A program made the translations under genes and the position numbers. A stretch of 64,000 nucleotides of DNA, taken from Mahella australiensis 50-1 BON (GTDB taxonomy: Bacteria; Bacillota; Clostridia; Mahellales; Mahellaceae). The notes under the pieces are model-generated. The model saw nothing but the letters and a program-made list of their open reading frames with translations. It was not told the origin of the DNA and did no database searches. Every line of letters starts with the position of its first letter. Positions within the stretch are counted from its first letter, which is position 1. Positions 43,337 through 53,324 of the stretch are shown here, in pieces. Location of the stretch: contig NC_015520.1 in NCBI RefSeq assembly GCF_000213255.1, forward strand, positions 764,001 through 828,000, written 5' to 3'.

Positions 43337-44202
43337 GCGCGAGGGAGGTGACGGCTATATGCCCGGGGTCGTGCGGCGAGCTGATACAGGGCATTATAGG
43401 CGGCCGCGAGCTGCTGGTGTCCTATCCTATCGATCGCTATTCCGAGATAACCGTGCGGTCTGGTGATTCGAACAAGACATACCGCGCCTCGTGTAGGAAA
43501 ATATTACATACAGCGAAAGCTGTTGTGGAATATCTAGATATCCCCGTAAATAAGCTGGGGACATTTGAAATAATAAGGCGCTCGTCTTTGCCTTTGGGTA
43601 AGGGGATGAGCAGCAGCACGGCCGATATAGGGGCGACCGCGGCGGCCGTTGCGTCATTTTTCGGCTATGAGCTCACATCGGATGAAATAGCGGCTATGGC
43701 GGCGTCTATAGAACCGACCGACGGTATATTATATGAGGACCTTATGCTTTTTGATGCTGTGAATGGAGAGGCGGTTGAGGTGATAGGCCCTGTGCCATCT
43801 TTGAAGGTATTAGTATTGGAGGGCGTTGGTTTGGTCGATACCATATGCTTTCATAAAAAACGCTCCTATGTACCCATTATCGATGCGGCTTATGATGCGC
43901 TGCGCAGCGGCGTAAGCACCGGCGACTGGGCGGTTATGGGCAATGCCGCTATAATGAGCGCTCGATTATATCAAAGCGTTTTGCCAAAACCGTATTTGGA
44001 TGACATAATCGATATAGCGCTGAGGACAGGTGCTTATGGCGTTAATGTAGCTCACACCGGTACAGCGCTTGGCATAATAATGAATGAGGATACAGACGAG
44101 TGCGCTCTCGTTGAGGTTCTGCGCACGCGCGGTATACTCGAATTTTATGGGCGGCATTATGTCGTCCGTATGGTTAAAGGTGGCCCGCGTCTAACATCAT
44201 AG
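43333..44202 (+). CDS. pduX: L-threonine kinase (GHMP family)
   Basis: 289 residues with the GHMP opening CPGSCGELIQG and the ATP loop SSLPLGKGMSSSTAD. Following cobD and cbiB, it fits PduX, which phosphorylates threonine for the CobD substrate. Its stop overlaps the convergent ubiA-like gene by 6 bases. CobU, CobS and CobT are not present in the operon, so the final nucleotide-loop steps are encoded elsewhere. Confidence 0.92.
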   Translation: MSAREVTAICPGSCGELIQGIIGGRELLVSYPIDRYSEITVRSGDSNKTYRASCRKILHTAKAVVEYLDIPVNKLGTFEIIRRSSLPLGKGMSSSTADIGATAAAVASFFGYELTSDEIAAMAASIEPTDGILYEDLMLFDAVNGEAVEVIGPVPSLKVLVLEGVGLVDTICFHKKRSYVPIIDAAYDALRSGVSTGDWAVMGNAAIMSARLYQSVLPKPYLDDIIDIALRTGAYGVNVAHTGTALGIIMNEDTDECALVEVLRTRGILEFYGRHYVVRMVKGGPRLTS

Positions 44203-45126
44203 CCAAAGCGTCATAAAGGCGGCTACTACGAGAGTTAGCCCCGTTAACTGATATATCTGTACGGTTTTGGCGTTGGCCTCCATGAGGCGAGGTATATCAT
44301 CATAATACTGCTCGGCTACTTTTATGGCGCGATGAACGATCGGAAGGGTTATAAGGCATATAAGCCAGACAGGGCTGCTCGTTACAAAGATAAGCATTAT
44401 TATAGGTATATACGATGTTATAAACAATGCTTTATATACTACAAGGCCCTTTTGCTTGCCCAGGCGTACCAGCCAATTGCGCTTGCCACCTTGAGCGTCG
44501 GCTTCATAATCGGGATACTGATTTATCCACAACACGTTCGTTATAAGAAGCCCCAATGTTATTGAAGCAAGAAGCACTTCTATCCTGTAGCTGTGAGTCT
44601 GCACCATATATGTGCCGGCCATGACCAACGGGCCGAATGCGGTGCCGACCGTTATCTCGCCCAAGCCCCTGTAGCATAGCTTAAACGGCGGCATGTTGTA
44701 CATGATAGCCAAAGCGAATCCTGCCAGGCCTATCCAGAGTATCATTGGTTCTCGTGCGAAGGATATATACAGCCCTATTATAGCGGCTGCTGCAAAAGTG
44801 ATCGCTGCTATAACCTTGTTTTCCTTTACCGTAAGTATGCCGTCGACGATGGTCTTTTTGCCCCCGCTGAAAGGCGTTCGTTTATCTGGCGCAACATATA
44901 GATCCACGCCGGATTCGTAGTCGGCGAACTCGCCTATGGCGTTTTTGCCTATCTCGATAAGGTATATGCCTATCAATGTGAGTATAAACCAATAAAGATT
45001 AAAAGCCCCTTCAAAAACATATGCAAAGACAGTAGCTGTGACCATGGGTATTGTAGATGCTACCCATATCTTAGGGTCGGCTGTCTGCCAGAATCCCTTC
45101 CAAAGCCTCAATGCATTTTTATCCAT
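44197..45126 (-). CDS. UbiA-family prenyltransferase (MenA-like)
   Basis: 309 residues with eight to nine membrane segments and the first Asp-rich motif region GKNAIGEFADYESGVD, followed by RTPFSGGKK as in MenA-like proteins. The second polar motif is NQYPDYEAD. It prenylates an aromatic acceptor in the membrane. No menaquinone gene lies nearby, so the acceptor is uncertain. AGGAGGG precedes ATG 45126. It ends convergently on pduX. Confidence 0.82.
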   Translation of the reverse strand: MDKNALRLWKGFWQTADPKIWVASTIPMVTATVFAYVFEGAFNLYWFILTLIGIYLIEIGKNAIGEFADYESGVDLYVAPDKRTPFSGGKKTIVDGILTVKENKVIAAITFAAAAIIGLYISFAREPMILWIGLAGFALAIMYNMPPFKLCYRGLGEITVGTAFGPLVMAGTYMVQTHSYRIEVLLASITLGLLITNVLWINQYPDYEADAQGGKRNWLVRLGKQKGLVVYKALFITSYIPIIMLIFVTSSPVWLICLITLPIVHRAIKVAEQYYDDIPRLMEANAKTVQIYQLTGLTLVVAAFMTLWL

Positions 45127-45161
45127 CTTTTACCCTCCTACATAATTTAGATGTTTTATCA

Positions 45162-45190
45162 ATTATAGCAAATTTATATTTACAGTACAA
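45162..45190 (-). promoter_or_regulatory. Promoter of the UbiA-like gene
   Basis: Minus strand: -35 TTGTAC (45185-45190), 17-bp spacer, -10 TATAAT (45162-45167). Confidence 0.7.
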
Positions 45191-45194
45191 TTCT

Positions 45195-45223
45195 TTGATA
45201 ATGTCACAATTTGGTCCTATATT
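45195..45223 (+). promoter_or_regulatory. Promoter of the 45266 gene
   Basis: -35 TTGATA (45195-45200), 17-bp spacer, -10 TATATT (45218-45223); divergent from and only 4 bp away from the UbiA-gene promoter. Confidence 0.7.
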
Positions 45224-45265
45224 GCATATACTTTATTGAAAACTTGTATTCGGGAGGATAATATC

Positions 45266-46360
45266 ATGGTTAGAAATCGAAGAGGTTACAGTCGTTATTA
45301 TATAATCTTGCAAGAGGCTCAGAGCGGCTATAGACTTAAAGAACAAAAAGCTGCAGCAGGCTATGTTAAGCTGGAGATCAGGGATCATAAAGGTAGAATA
45401 CTTACATATGTACAGGACATGCGTTTGCCAGTGCAGCCGGAGGAAAGATACTTAGTAGCGATGGTCACTGCGGAGGGCGATCAGGCGGCTGTTTTAGGTG
45501 ATATGGAAATAGGTGCTGATGGTATAGGACAGCAGACATGGATATTCGATGCCGATGATGTAGGTGATACAGGCTATCCACTGGAGGAATTCGATGGCTT
45601 GGTTGTTCTGGCATGTCCTGTTCAGGTCCGGTCCGGTTCAGGTATTCCAATAATATTATCGGGTAATTTTAAAAAAAATAAAGCATTGGAGTTAAAGAGC
45701 ATAGCAGCCGATGTGTTGGGAATACCGGTCGAAACTATATCCGGCGAAATAGGGGATGAAACAGGAACAGAACCTATAGAGCAAGTGGAAGTGGATGAAC
45801 AAGTGCCGCAGGATAACATCGGAACGATGGAGCAAATGGTTGATGAACAGTATGAGGCATCATCTGAAGTGTTACAACAAATCGATGGTGTTCACCAAAA
45901 CGATGGCGTCAAATTCCAAGCACCTATTTCAAATGAAGAAGACGATGACAATATGCAACAGAGAGCATATGCTTCAACGCCAGAATATATACCATTTTCA
46001 GCTATGGTCAGCGAAAGTATAAAAGGTTTTGTTGAACGAAATGCTGTTTCCGATATTTTCGGGGAGACGATAGAGAATTCGAAATGGTGTGCTGTGGCCG
46101 TGGATCCCACCTATGCTATGCAATGGAATTGGTATAAATATGACCATTATCTGATCGGGCTTATATATGAAGGTGAAATTGTAAAGTATGTGGCCTATGG
46201 TATGCCGGGCCGATTTTGCTTGGGAGAACAGCCGTTTCAAGGTATGACGGGATATGTGTATTGGTATCCTGCCAAAGGCCAGAAGCGGCAATATGGGGAC
46301 TTTGGATACTGGGTGGCATATATAGATGCACAAAACGGCAGGATAGCCTATCCTTTTTAA
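45266..46360 (+). CDS. Conserved clostridial protein of unknown function
   Basis: About 364 residues from ATG 45266 behind GGGAGGA. No signal peptide. The N-terminal 125 residues are beta-rich (YYIILQEAQSGYRL, YVKLEIRDHKGRILTYVQDMR). An acidic, Gln-rich linker follows. The C-terminal 120 residues are aromatic-rich and end in GYWVAYIDAQNGRIAYPF. I recall similar two-domain proteins in clostridia but know no function. It stands upstream of aroQ with its own promoter. Confidence 0.75.
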   Translation: MVRNRRGYSRYYIILQEAQSGYRLKEQKAAAGYVKLEIRDHKGRILTYVQDMRLPVQPEERYLVAMVTAEGDQAAVLGDMEIGADGIGQQTWIFDADDVGDTGYPLEEFDGLVVLACPVQVRSGSGIPIILSGNFKKNKALELKSIAADVLGIPVETISGEIGDETGTEPIEQVEVDEQVPQDNIGTMEQMVDEQYEASSEVLQQIDGVHQNDGVKFQAPISNEEDDDNMQQRAYASTPEYIPFSAMVSESIKGFVERNAVSDIFGETIENSKWCAVAVDPTYAMQWNWYKYDHYLIGLIYEGEIVKYVAYGMPGRFCLGEQPFQGMTGYVYWYPAKGQKRQYGDFGYWVAYIDAQNGRIAYPF

Positions 46361-46448
46361 CAAACGCGTAATTTGTCCTTGTCACAGGGAATATATTATG
46401 ATATAGTATATAAGCGTAATTTACAGAAAATCATTTTTGGAGCGTTTT

Positions 46449-46898
46449 ATGCAAAAGATATTGATCATAAACGGGCCTAATTTGAACATATTGGGTATAC
46501 GGGAGCCTGGCATATATGGCCATGATACGCTGGAAAGCATAATAGAAGGGCTTAAAAGCATCGCTGAATCTCACGGAATAGAATTGGATGCTTTGCAGTC
46601 AAACAGTGAAGGCGATATAATCGATGCTATACATGCGGCCTACGGGCGGTACGACGGCATCATAATAAATGCTGGTGCTTATACGCATTACAGCTATGCC
46701 ATAAGGGATGCTATAGCAGGTATTCATATTCCTACTATAGAAGTTCACATATCGAATATATATAGTAGAGAGGGCTTCCGTGAGCATTCGGTTATAGCAC
46801 CGGTATGCGTAGGCCAAATATCGGGATTAGGCCCTATGGTATACAAACTGGCACTTTATTACTTTATGGAGGCAAAGGGCAATGAGCAGGATGGATAA
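46449..46898 (+). CDS. aroQ: 3-dehydroquinate dehydratase, type II
   Basis: 149 residues with family motifs NGPNLNILGIREPGIYG (catalytic Tyr), NAGAYTHYS and VHISNIYSREGFREHS (catalytic His). It performs the third step of the shikimate pathway. ATG 46449 follows TTGGAG; -35 TTGTCC and -10 TATGAT (46373-46402) are plausible. The end overlaps the peptidase gene by 17 bases. Confidence 0.95.
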   Translation: MQKILIINGPNLNILGIREPGIYGHDTLESIIEGLKSIAESHGIELDALQSNSEGDIIDAIHAAYGRYDGIIINAGAYTHYSYAIRDAIAGIHIPTIEVHISNIYSREGFREHSVIAPVCVGQISGLGPMVYKLALYYFMEAKGNEQDG

Positions 46899-47949
46899 AT
46901 TAAGGATTACCATGTCACAGAATGGTATAGATGGGTGCTTGTTGGCCAAACCTCCTAATGTAACTTACATAAGTGGTTTTACCAATAATGATGCTTATGC
47001 CGTTATAACAAATGATAAGCAGTTTTTGTTAACGGATTTTCGTTATATAGAACAGGCGCAGCATCAAGCCCAAGAGTTTGAGGTTATATTAGTAAATAGT
47101 GGTAAATTAATGTCTATGCTCAGTGATATGATTTATGATAATAATATACATGCATTGTGGTTTGAGGATAGCTATATTACGTGCGCATTTTACAATAAAT
47201 TAAGTGCTGAGCTGGATGGTATAGAGATGATACCTATGGGCGATACTATGGAGCGGTTACGAGCCGTTAAGGATGAAGATGAGGTATCGTTCATAAAGCA
47301 AGCGGCAGCTATAGCGGATAAAGCGTTCGATGCTGTGCTGGAATATATAAAGCCTGGTATAACTGAGAAGCAACTAGCCGCCAGACTGGAGTATATTATA
47401 AGGGATAAAGGATGCGAAGGCGTTTCTTTTCCAAGCATTGTTGCATCCGGCCATCATTCCTCGATGCCACACGCTCAGCCGTCGGACAAGCCGTTTGAGG
47501 TCGGTGAGTTTATAACGCTGGATTTCGGCGGCATATATAACGGTTACTGCTCTGATATGACGCGTACCGTTGTTTTGGGGCGTGCGTCGCCGGAGCAGCG
47601 CCGAATATATGACACAGTGCTTGAAGCTCAGCAGACAGCGCTGGAAGGTATAAAAGCAGGTATGGTGTGCAAAGATGCCGATGCTTTGGCCCGCAATTTA
47701 ATAGCTGCCAAAGGTTATGGCGAGTATTTCGGCCATTCGCTTGGTCACGGTGTAGGGCTGGAGATACATGAACTTCCCACGCTTTCGCCCGGGGCGGATG
47801 ATATGTTGCAGGTTAATTCGGTGGTGACTGTGGAACCCGGTATATATATACCGGGCATGGGAGGTGTTCGAATAGAGGACCTCATAACAGTACGCGATGG
47901 TTATATAGACGATTTTACATCATCAACAAAAAAACTGATAGAAATATAA
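46882..47949 (+). CDS. Xaa-Pro aminopeptidase-like M24 metallopeptidase
   Basis: 355 residues: creatinase-like N-terminal domain ([15 protein letters not shown]) and pita-bread domain with metal ligands in [45 protein letters not shown] and GVRIED. It removes Xaa from Xaa-Pro peptides. The aroQ-peptidase-efp order is typical of Firmicutes. Confidence 0.93.
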   Translation: MSRMDKLRITMSQNGIDGCLLAKPPNVTYISGFTNNDAYAVITNDKQFLLTDFRYIEQAQHQAQEFEVILVNSGKLMSMLSDMIYDNNIHALWFEDSYITCAFYNKLSAELDGIEMIPMGDTMERLRAVKDEDEVSFIKQAAAIADKAFDAVLEYIKPGITEKQLAARLEYIIRDKGCEGVSFPSIVASGHHSSMPHAQPSDKPFEVGEFITLDFGGIYNGYCSDMTRTVVLGRASPEQRRIYDTVLEAQQTALEGIKAGMVCKDADALARNLIAAKGYGEYFGHSLGHGVGLEIHELPTLSPGADDMLQVNSVVTVEPGIYIPGMGGVRIEDLITVRDGYIDDFTSSTKKLIEI

Positions 47950-47975
47950 GAATTGAATGGAGGCATGCGTATTAT

Positions 47976-48533
47976 ATGATAACAGCAGGAGATTTCAGAA
48001 AAGGTATGACGGTAGAGATAGACGGGCAAGTATATACCGTAGTGGACTTTTTACATGTTAAGCCGGGTAAAGGTGCGGCTTTTGTCAGGACAAAGATAAA
48101 AAATGTGATTACAGGAGCAGTGTTGGAACGCACTTTTAATCCGACCGAAAAGTTCGAACAAGCTCATATAGAGAGGAAGGAAATGCAATATCTCTATAAT
48201 GACGGAGAGCTCTATTACTTTATGGATGTTGAGACCTATGAACAATTGCCGCTAAATAAGGATAAAGTCGAAGATGCGTTGAAATTTATAAAAGAAAATA
48301 TGACTGTTACCATAAAATTCTATAAAGGAGAGGCGTTCTCGGTTGAGCCGCCTAATTTTGTCGAGCTTGAAGTGGTACAAACTGATCCCGGATTTAAAGG
48401 AGATACAGCTACAGGTGGCAGTAAACCGGCTACGTTGGAGACGGGGGCCGTTATACAGGTGCCATTATTTGTGAATACCGGCGATAAGATAAGAATAGAT
48501 ACGCGTACCGGAGAATATATGGAGCGCGTCTAG
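47976..48533 (+). CDS. efp: Translation elongation factor P
   Basis: 185 residues, three beta-barrel domains. Domain I contains [13 protein letters not shown] with the tip Lys that contacts the P-site tRNA, and the C-terminus reads [23 protein letters not shown] relieves stalling at proline stretches. Confidence 0.97.
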   Translation: MITAGDFRKGMTVEIDGQVYTVVDFLHVKPGKGAAFVRTKIKNVITGAVLERTFNPTEKFEQAHIERKEMQYLYNDGELYYFMDVETYEQLPLNKDKVEDALKFIKENMTVTIKFYKGEAFSVEPPNFVELEVVQTDPGFKGDTATGGSKPATLETGAVIQVPLFVNTGDKIRIDTRTGEYMERV

Positions 48534-48569
48534 AGCAAAATATAATTATGATTTAACAGGAGGTGCCTT

Positions 48570-48989
48570 ATGGGCGAAATAAAACAAAAGATATCTTATC
48601 TTAAGGGCGTTGTAGAAGGCGTTGGTATAAAAGACGATACCAATGAAGGTAAAGTGCTGAATGCCATACTCGATATCTTAGATCAGATAGCCGCAGAGCT
48701 TGAGGATATCAGCGAAAGGCAGGATGAAATGGACGAGTATATCAGTGCTATAGATGAGGACTTGGCCGATATTGAAGACGAAATATACGATTATGCTGAT
48801 GAATATGACGACGAGGATGATGACGATACCAATTATATAGAGATAGAATGTCCTAATTGTCATGAAGTGGTGTATATCGATACTGATGTCTTCGAAGATG
48901 ATGAAGAAGATGTTATTTGTCCCAATTGCCATCAGCCTATATACGAATACGAGGGCGATGAGGAAGACGGCGAAGATTCAGACGAATAA
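48570..48989 (+). CDS. CD1247-type acidic zinc-ribbon protein
   Basis: 139 residues. The helical N-terminus (MGEIKQKISYLKGVVEGVGI) matches the domain known as CD1247 N-terminal. A very acidic coiled region follows, then a zinc ribbon CPNCH ... CPNCHQP. Function is unknown; it commonly follows efp in clostridia. AGGAGGTG precedes the ATG and a terminator follows. Confidence 0.85.
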   Translation: MGEIKQKISYLKGVVEGVGIKDDTNEGKVLNAILDILDQIAAELEDISERQDEMDEYISAIDEDLADIEDEIYDYADEYDDEDDDDTNYIEIECPNCHEVVYIDTDVFEDDEEDVICPNCHQPIYEYEGDEEDGEDSDE

Positions 48990-49021
48990 GATATGGTTTA
49001 TGCTGTTATGTAAATATCAAG

Positions 49022-49059
49022 AAGGCGATAATAAATTATTTGCATTATCGCCTTTTTTG
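49022..49059 (+). terminator. Terminator after the aroQ-efp operon
   Basis: An 11-bp stem (49022-49032 with 49044-49054), 11-nt loop and a T-run follow the CD1247-like gene. Confidence 0.88.
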
Positions 49060-49088
49060 TTGTAAACTTTATTAAAGCATTATATAAA
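49060..49088 (+). promoter_or_regulatory. Promoter of the ROK regulator
   Basis: -35 TTGTAA (49060-49065), 17-bp spacer, -10 TATAAA (49083-49088). The spacer contains ATTAAAGCATT (49071-49081), repeated before the next operon. Confidence 0.6.
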
Positions 49089-49112
49089 CTATTAGTTAAG
49101 AGGATTGTTACT

Positions 49113-50333
49113 ATGTCGATAAGGATGTCCAATGTAAATAATGAGGCTATGAAAAAAATAAATCTTTCGCTGGTGCTCAATGCCATATGGGAGAATGAAC
49201 CTATTTCGCGCAGAGATTTAGCAAAATTAACGGGATTAACGCCTTCGTCTATAACAAATATCATTAAACAACTTATGCGAGACGGTGTTCTTATAGAAAC
49301 TGGCGTAGGAGAATCGAACGGTGGACGTAAGCCCGTTATGCTTCATATAAATGGTCAGTCTGGATATATAATCGGTATAGAGCTTACCTTTTATCATATT
49401 ACAGGTATTATGGTCGATATGAGAGCAAAGAAAGTTGGGAAATTAGTTGAGGATACTCGTTTAAAAGATGGCAAAGAAGCTGTTATAGGGCGAATAATCG
49501 ATGTAATAGACAAACTTATAAACGATGTGGGTATAAAGCGAGAAAAGGTATTGGGTATAGGTATATCAGCGCCCGGCCCATATGATCATGAGAGGGGTGT
49601 GCTGATCAATCCGCCAAATTTTCCAGGCTGGCACAACGTACCTATAGTTGATATAATTCAAAGCAAATTTAATATTCCAACATATCTTGAAAAAGAAACA
49701 CAGGCTGCAGCTTTGGCTGAATGGTGGTTTGGCGGTGCCAAGAATTGTGATAGTCTGTTTGCTATAAGCATAAATAAAGTTGGATTGGGAGGCGGTATGA
49801 TAATCAATGGCGAGGTATATCATGGTTTCTTTGATGGAGCCGGTGACCTTGGGCATATGATAATAGATATGGATGGTGTACAATGTACATGTGGCAGTTA
49901 TGGCTGTCTTGAGGCGATGGCCACTGGTCTATATATACAGCATTATGTAGTTTCAGAGATAAAGCGAGGGAGAAAATCATCTATCTATAAAAGCGGCAGC
50001 GATGCGGACGATATAGAGATTGACGCCATATTTGAGGCAGCCAATAGCGGCGATCCATTATGCATGGAAGCATTGGACAAAGCCGCATATAATTTGGGAA
50101 TAGGTATTGGCAATATTATAAATGTATGCAGTCCTGATGTCATAGTTATAGGAGGAGAAATACCAGCTTTATATCCGCAATATGTACAAAAAGCTGTAAT
50201 AACCGTTCACGGCAGAGCTTATCCGGGTTATAATAAAGATGTGCGTATATTGCCGGCAACGTTCGGACAAGAAATGGGGGCAATAGGAGCTATAAGTTTG
50301 GTTTTCCATAATATATTTAAGATACTACCGTAA
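49113..50333 (+). CDS. ROK-family transcriptional regulator (NagC/XylR type)
   Basis: 406 residues: N-terminal winged HTH (ISRRDLAKLTGLTPSSITNII) and a ROK sugar-kinase-like domain with the zinc motif CTCGSYGCLEA. These proteins bind sugars or sugar phosphates and usually repress transport genes. It is followed by a terminator and then the URO-D/ABC operon, its likely target. Confidence 0.9.
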   Translation: MSIRMSNVNNEAMKKINLSLVLNAIWENEPISRRDLAKLTGLTPSSITNIIKQLMRDGVLIETGVGESNGGRKPVMLHINGQSGYIIGIELTFYHITGIMVDMRAKKVGKLVEDTRLKDGKEAVIGRIIDVIDKLINDVGIKREKVLGIGISAPGPYDHERGVLINPPNFPGWHNVPIVDIIQSKFNIPTYLEKETQAAALAEWWFGGAKNCDSLFAISINKVGLGGGMIINGEVYHGFFDGAGDLGHMIIDMDGVQCTCGSYGCLEAMATGLYIQHYVVSEIKRGRKSSIYKSGSDADDIEIDAIFEAANSGDPLCMEALDKAAYNLGIGIGNIINVCSPDVIVIGGEIPALYPQYVQKAVITVHGRAYPGYNKDVRILPATFGQEMGAIGAISLVFHNIFKILP

Positions 50334-50393
50334 AATTTATTTTTTTTGAAAAGAAGGATTTTTAAATTTTGCGTCGAACTATATATAAGATTA

Positions 50394-50404
50394 ATTAAAG
50401 CATT
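50394..50404 (+). promoter_or_regulatory. Candidate ROK operator half (repeat of 49071-49081)
   Basis: ATTAAAGCATT occurs here, upstream of the URO-D/ABC operon, and inside the ROK promoter. Two copies in the two expected places suggest a regulator site, but chance is possible in AT-rich DNA. Confidence 0.35.
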
Positions 50405-50418
50405 GCAAAAAGAATATG

Positions 50419-50456
50419 CTGCTAAGGAGAATTTATGGATAATTAGCAGTTTTTTA
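50419..50456 (+). terminator. Terminator after the ROK gene
   Basis: CTGCTAA (50419-50425) pairs with TTAGCAG (50443-50449), followed by six T. Confidence 0.65.
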
Positions 50457-50510
50457 GTCAACTTAGTAAGTAAATATATTGATTCGATGAATTAATAAAC
50501 GGAGGAGATA

Positions 50511-51731
50511 GTGTTGACATCGAGGGAAAGAGTTATAGAAACATTAAATCACAGGGAGCCAGATATGGTGCCCATTGATTTTGGGGGTATGAGATCTACT
50601 GGGATCAGCGCCATGGCCTATAATAAGCTTAAAGAATATTTGGGTGTGCACGGTGGTCAGACTAAGGTTTATGATATATTTCAGATGCTTGCTGAGCCGG
50701 AACTAGAGGTACTTAACATAATGGGAGGAGATGTTATACAGCTTCACCGTTATGAGCCGGCATGGGGTATAGATATATCCTCGTGGAAGCCATGGATACT
50801 GCCAGATGGTTCACCGTGCGTAGTGCCGGCTGAATTTGATCCTGTGCAGGATGAGGAAGGTAATCTTTCTATAGTACGCGATGGGCAGGTGATAGCTCGG
50901 ATGCCCGAAGGAGGTTTCTATTTTGATCAGGTCTATCATCCTTACGCTGAGGTTGAAACGTATGATGATATAGATTCTATTCCAATAAATGAGATAAGTG
51001 ACATTGAGTTGGAATTTTTAAAAGAAAATGCTCGGCGTATGTACGAACAAACCGATTATGCCATATTGGGTAGTTTTGGGGGTAATATTCTAGAAGCAGG
51101 ACAGCAGGATTGGGGATTTGAGAAATTTTATATGGCCATGGCGTTACAACCTGATTTGGTTCATTATTATCTTGAGAGATTAACGCAATCATATATGAGA
51201 GACTTAGAAAAATATTTAGAGGCTGTGGGTCGATATCTAACGGTTATACAATTCGGTGATGATTTAGGTACTCAAGAGGCTCCACAGATATCACCAAAGA
51301 TGTATCGTGAAGTAATTAAGCCTTATCATAGCCGAATGTATCAATATGTACAAAATCATTACCCTGAGATAAAGGTGTTTCTGCATTCATGTGGTGCTAT
51401 ATACGACCTTATACCTGATCTTATAGATGCCGGCGTTCAGATTATAAACCCGGTGCAAATTTCGGCAAAAGGAATGGATCCGGTGTTGTTGAAAAAAGAA
51501 TTCGGAAATGATTTGACATTTTGGGGAGGTGGAGCAAATATGCAGTATACTGTGCCTAATGGTACTATTGAGCAAATCAAAAGAGAGGTAGAGAAACTTG
51601 TTCATGTATTTGCTCCGGGGGGAGGGTATGTCTTTACGCAAGTGCATAATATACAAGCGAACGTACCGCCGGAGAAGATAATGGCTATCTATGATACAGC
51701 GAAAGCTCATAGAGTATATCCACAACTTTAA
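50511..51731 (+). CDS. Uroporphyrinogen-decarboxylase-like (URO-D/MtaA superfamily) protein
   Basis: 406 residues opening LTSRERVIETLNHREPDMVPIDFGG. The zinc-site motif of MtaA-like enzymes is present as FLHSCG (HxC), with a later His in VFTQVHNIQANVPPE where some relatives have Cys. SD GGAGG (50501-50505) serves GTG 50511 or TTG 50514. It heads an operon with an ABC sugar importer, not haem genes. Possible methyl or carboxyl chemistry on an imported substrate is inference. Confidence 0.82.
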   Translation: MLTSRERVIETLNHREPDMVPIDFGGMRSTGISAMAYNKLKEYLGVHGGQTKVYDIFQMLAEPELEVLNIMGGDVIQLHRYEPAWGIDISSWKPWILPDGSPCVVPAEFDPVQDEEGNLSIVRDGQVIARMPEGGFYFDQVYHPYAEVETYDDIDSIPINEISDIELEFLKENARRMYEQTDYAILGSFGGNILEAGQQDWGFEKFYMAMALQPDLVHYYLERLTQSYMRDLEKYLEAVGRYLTVIQFGDDLGTQEAPQISPKMYREVIKPYHSRMYQYVQNHYPEIKVFLHSCGAIYDLIPDLIDAGVQIINPVQISAKGMDPVLLKKEFGNDLTFWGGGANMQYTVPNGTIEQIKREVEKLVHVFAPGGGYVFTQVHNIQANVPPEKIMAIYDTAKAHRVYPQL

Positions 51732-51872
51732 TTTCCCATATGACTCATATTTTTTAATGAGCACTTATAAATGAATGAAGGTGATGCTATGAATTGTTAA
51801 AGATTTATAACAGTGTTGTTTAGGTAAATAAAATGTTAGGGCCAAATTAAGTGAAGGAGGATATTAAAAATT

Positions 51873-53213
51873 ATGAAGGTTATAAAAAAATTATCGGTAT
51901 TGGTTATGCTGGTATTGATATTTTCAATACTGGCAGCATGTTCAGGAAACGATGAAAGCAGCGGCGGCACTGTTTCAGAGGGAACAAGCGATGAAGTCCA
52001 AAATGTTAAACAGCCGGTAACAATAGATTTTTGGCACATTTGGTCTGATGGTACCGGTAAAGAAGTATCTGCGGAACTTATCTCTGATTTCCAAAAGCAG
52101 CATCCCGAGATAACAGTGAAGGATTTAGGAGTTTCATTTTGGGATTATTGGACAAAAATATCTACGGCGATAGCGGGAGGAAGCGGTCCGGATGTAGCAT
52201 TTAACGATATAAACAATGTGCCGGCTAGAGCTAAAGCAGGTGCAATACTTAAACTTGACGAATATATTACACGGGATAATTTTGATATGAATATTTTCTT
52301 TCCCAATTTAATCGACGTGGTAAAATATAACGGCAGTGTGTATGCTCTCCCGTTAGATACCGATGTCAGAGTACTGTATTATAATAAAGCCGCGTTTAGG
52401 GAAGTAGGATTAGATCCGGCAAAACCGCCTGCGAACTGGGATGAACTGGAGCAATACGCGGATAAGCTTACTAAATGGAATGGCGATAAAATGCTGGATC
52501 GTATAGGATTCTCTCCATTTATGGGTAATGCTTATCTATGGACATGGGCATGGACTAACGGAGGAGATTTTTTCGATGATCAGGGAAACCCAACTATAAA
52601 CAAGCAGGAAAATATAGAAACCTTGGAATGGATGGTAAAAATACAGAATAAATACGGTGTCAAAGCTATACAAGCCTTTAACTCGCAAACTGGTTCTTTG
52701 GGGTATAGCCCATTTATAGCCGGCAAAATAGCCATGGTAGTAGATAATAATACATTATATAGCCAAATTAAGCAATATGCTCCCGATATGGAGTTCGGTG
52801 TTGCGCCTATACCTTATCGTAAACAGCCAGCAAGTTGGTCTAATGGCTTTACGTTAGAGATTGTGGACAATAAAGATAAGGCTAAGGCGGATGCTGCGTG
52901 GGAATTTTTAAAGTTTATGACCGATAAAGAGGCTCAGATGAAGCTTGTAACTAAATTGAGTGATTTTGTGGCCAATCGCACGGTTGCAGAGGATCCGTCT
53001 CTTATGAGCGATCCAGTATGGGCTTCATTTGTTGAACAAATGAAGGTATCAAAATTTAGAGAATATATCGAAGCATCTCCTTCCTGGTTTAATTCAATCG
53101 GCGGCGATATAGACGCAGCGGCAAATGGTAAAAAAACACCAAAACAAGCTTTGGACGATGCTCAAAAGCTGATAGAAAACGAGATTGCGAATTATAAGCA
53201 AACTCAAAAATAG
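51873..53213 (+). CDS. Sugar ABC transporter substrate-binding lipoprotein (family 1)
   Basis: 446 residues with a signal peptide and lipobox ILAACSG. The mature part has the family-1 pattern TIDFWHIWSDGTGKE ... GPDVAFNDI ... LPLDTDVRVLYYNKAAF. GAAGGAGG precedes ATG 51873. Ligand unknown. It is separated from the permease genes by a long hairpin, fitting higher expression of the binding protein. Confidence 0.9.
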   Translation: MKVIKKLSVLVMLVLIFSILAACSGNDESSGGTVSEGTSDEVQNVKQPVTIDFWHIWSDGTGKEVSAELISDFQKQHPEITVKDLGVSFWDYWTKISTAIAGGSGPDVAFNDINNVPARAKAGAILKLDEYITRDNFDMNIFFPNLIDVVKYNGSVYALPLDTDVRVLYYNKAAFREVGLDPAKPPANWDELEQYADKLTKWNGDKMLDRIGFSPFMGNAYLWTWAWTNGGDFFDDQGNPTINKQENIETLEWMVKIQNKYGVKAIQAFNSQTGSLGYSPFIAGKIAMVVDNNTLYSQIKQYAPDMEFGVAPIPYRKQPASWSNGFTLEIVDNKDKAKADAAWEFLKFMTDKEAQMKLVTKLSDFVANRTVAEDPSLMSDPVWASFVEQMKVSKFREYIEASPSWFNSIGGDIDAAANGKKTPKQALDDAQKLIENEIANYKQTQK

Positions 53214-53225
53214 TAACTCCGCTTT

Positions 53226-53268
53226 TATAAACTTGGTGGAGGTATTCATATTCTCCGCCAAGTTTATA
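53226..53268 (+). terminator. Attenuating hairpin between binding-protein and permease genes
   Basis: A 16-bp stem (53226-53241 with 53253-53268, one G-U pair) with an 11-nt loop follows the binding-protein gene. Partial termination here would set the binding-protein to permease ratio. Confidence 0.7.
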
Positions 53269-53324
53269 ATAATGGAAGCTTTTCTTTATATTATTTAAAC
53301 AAAAATGAAAGTTGGGAGGTTAGT

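Noticed and set aside
45191-45215. Possible third fragment of the IS left end (ATTCTxxGATAATGTCA)
   Set aside because: Only about 25 bases with scattered matches, and the stretch is fully explained as part of a promoter.
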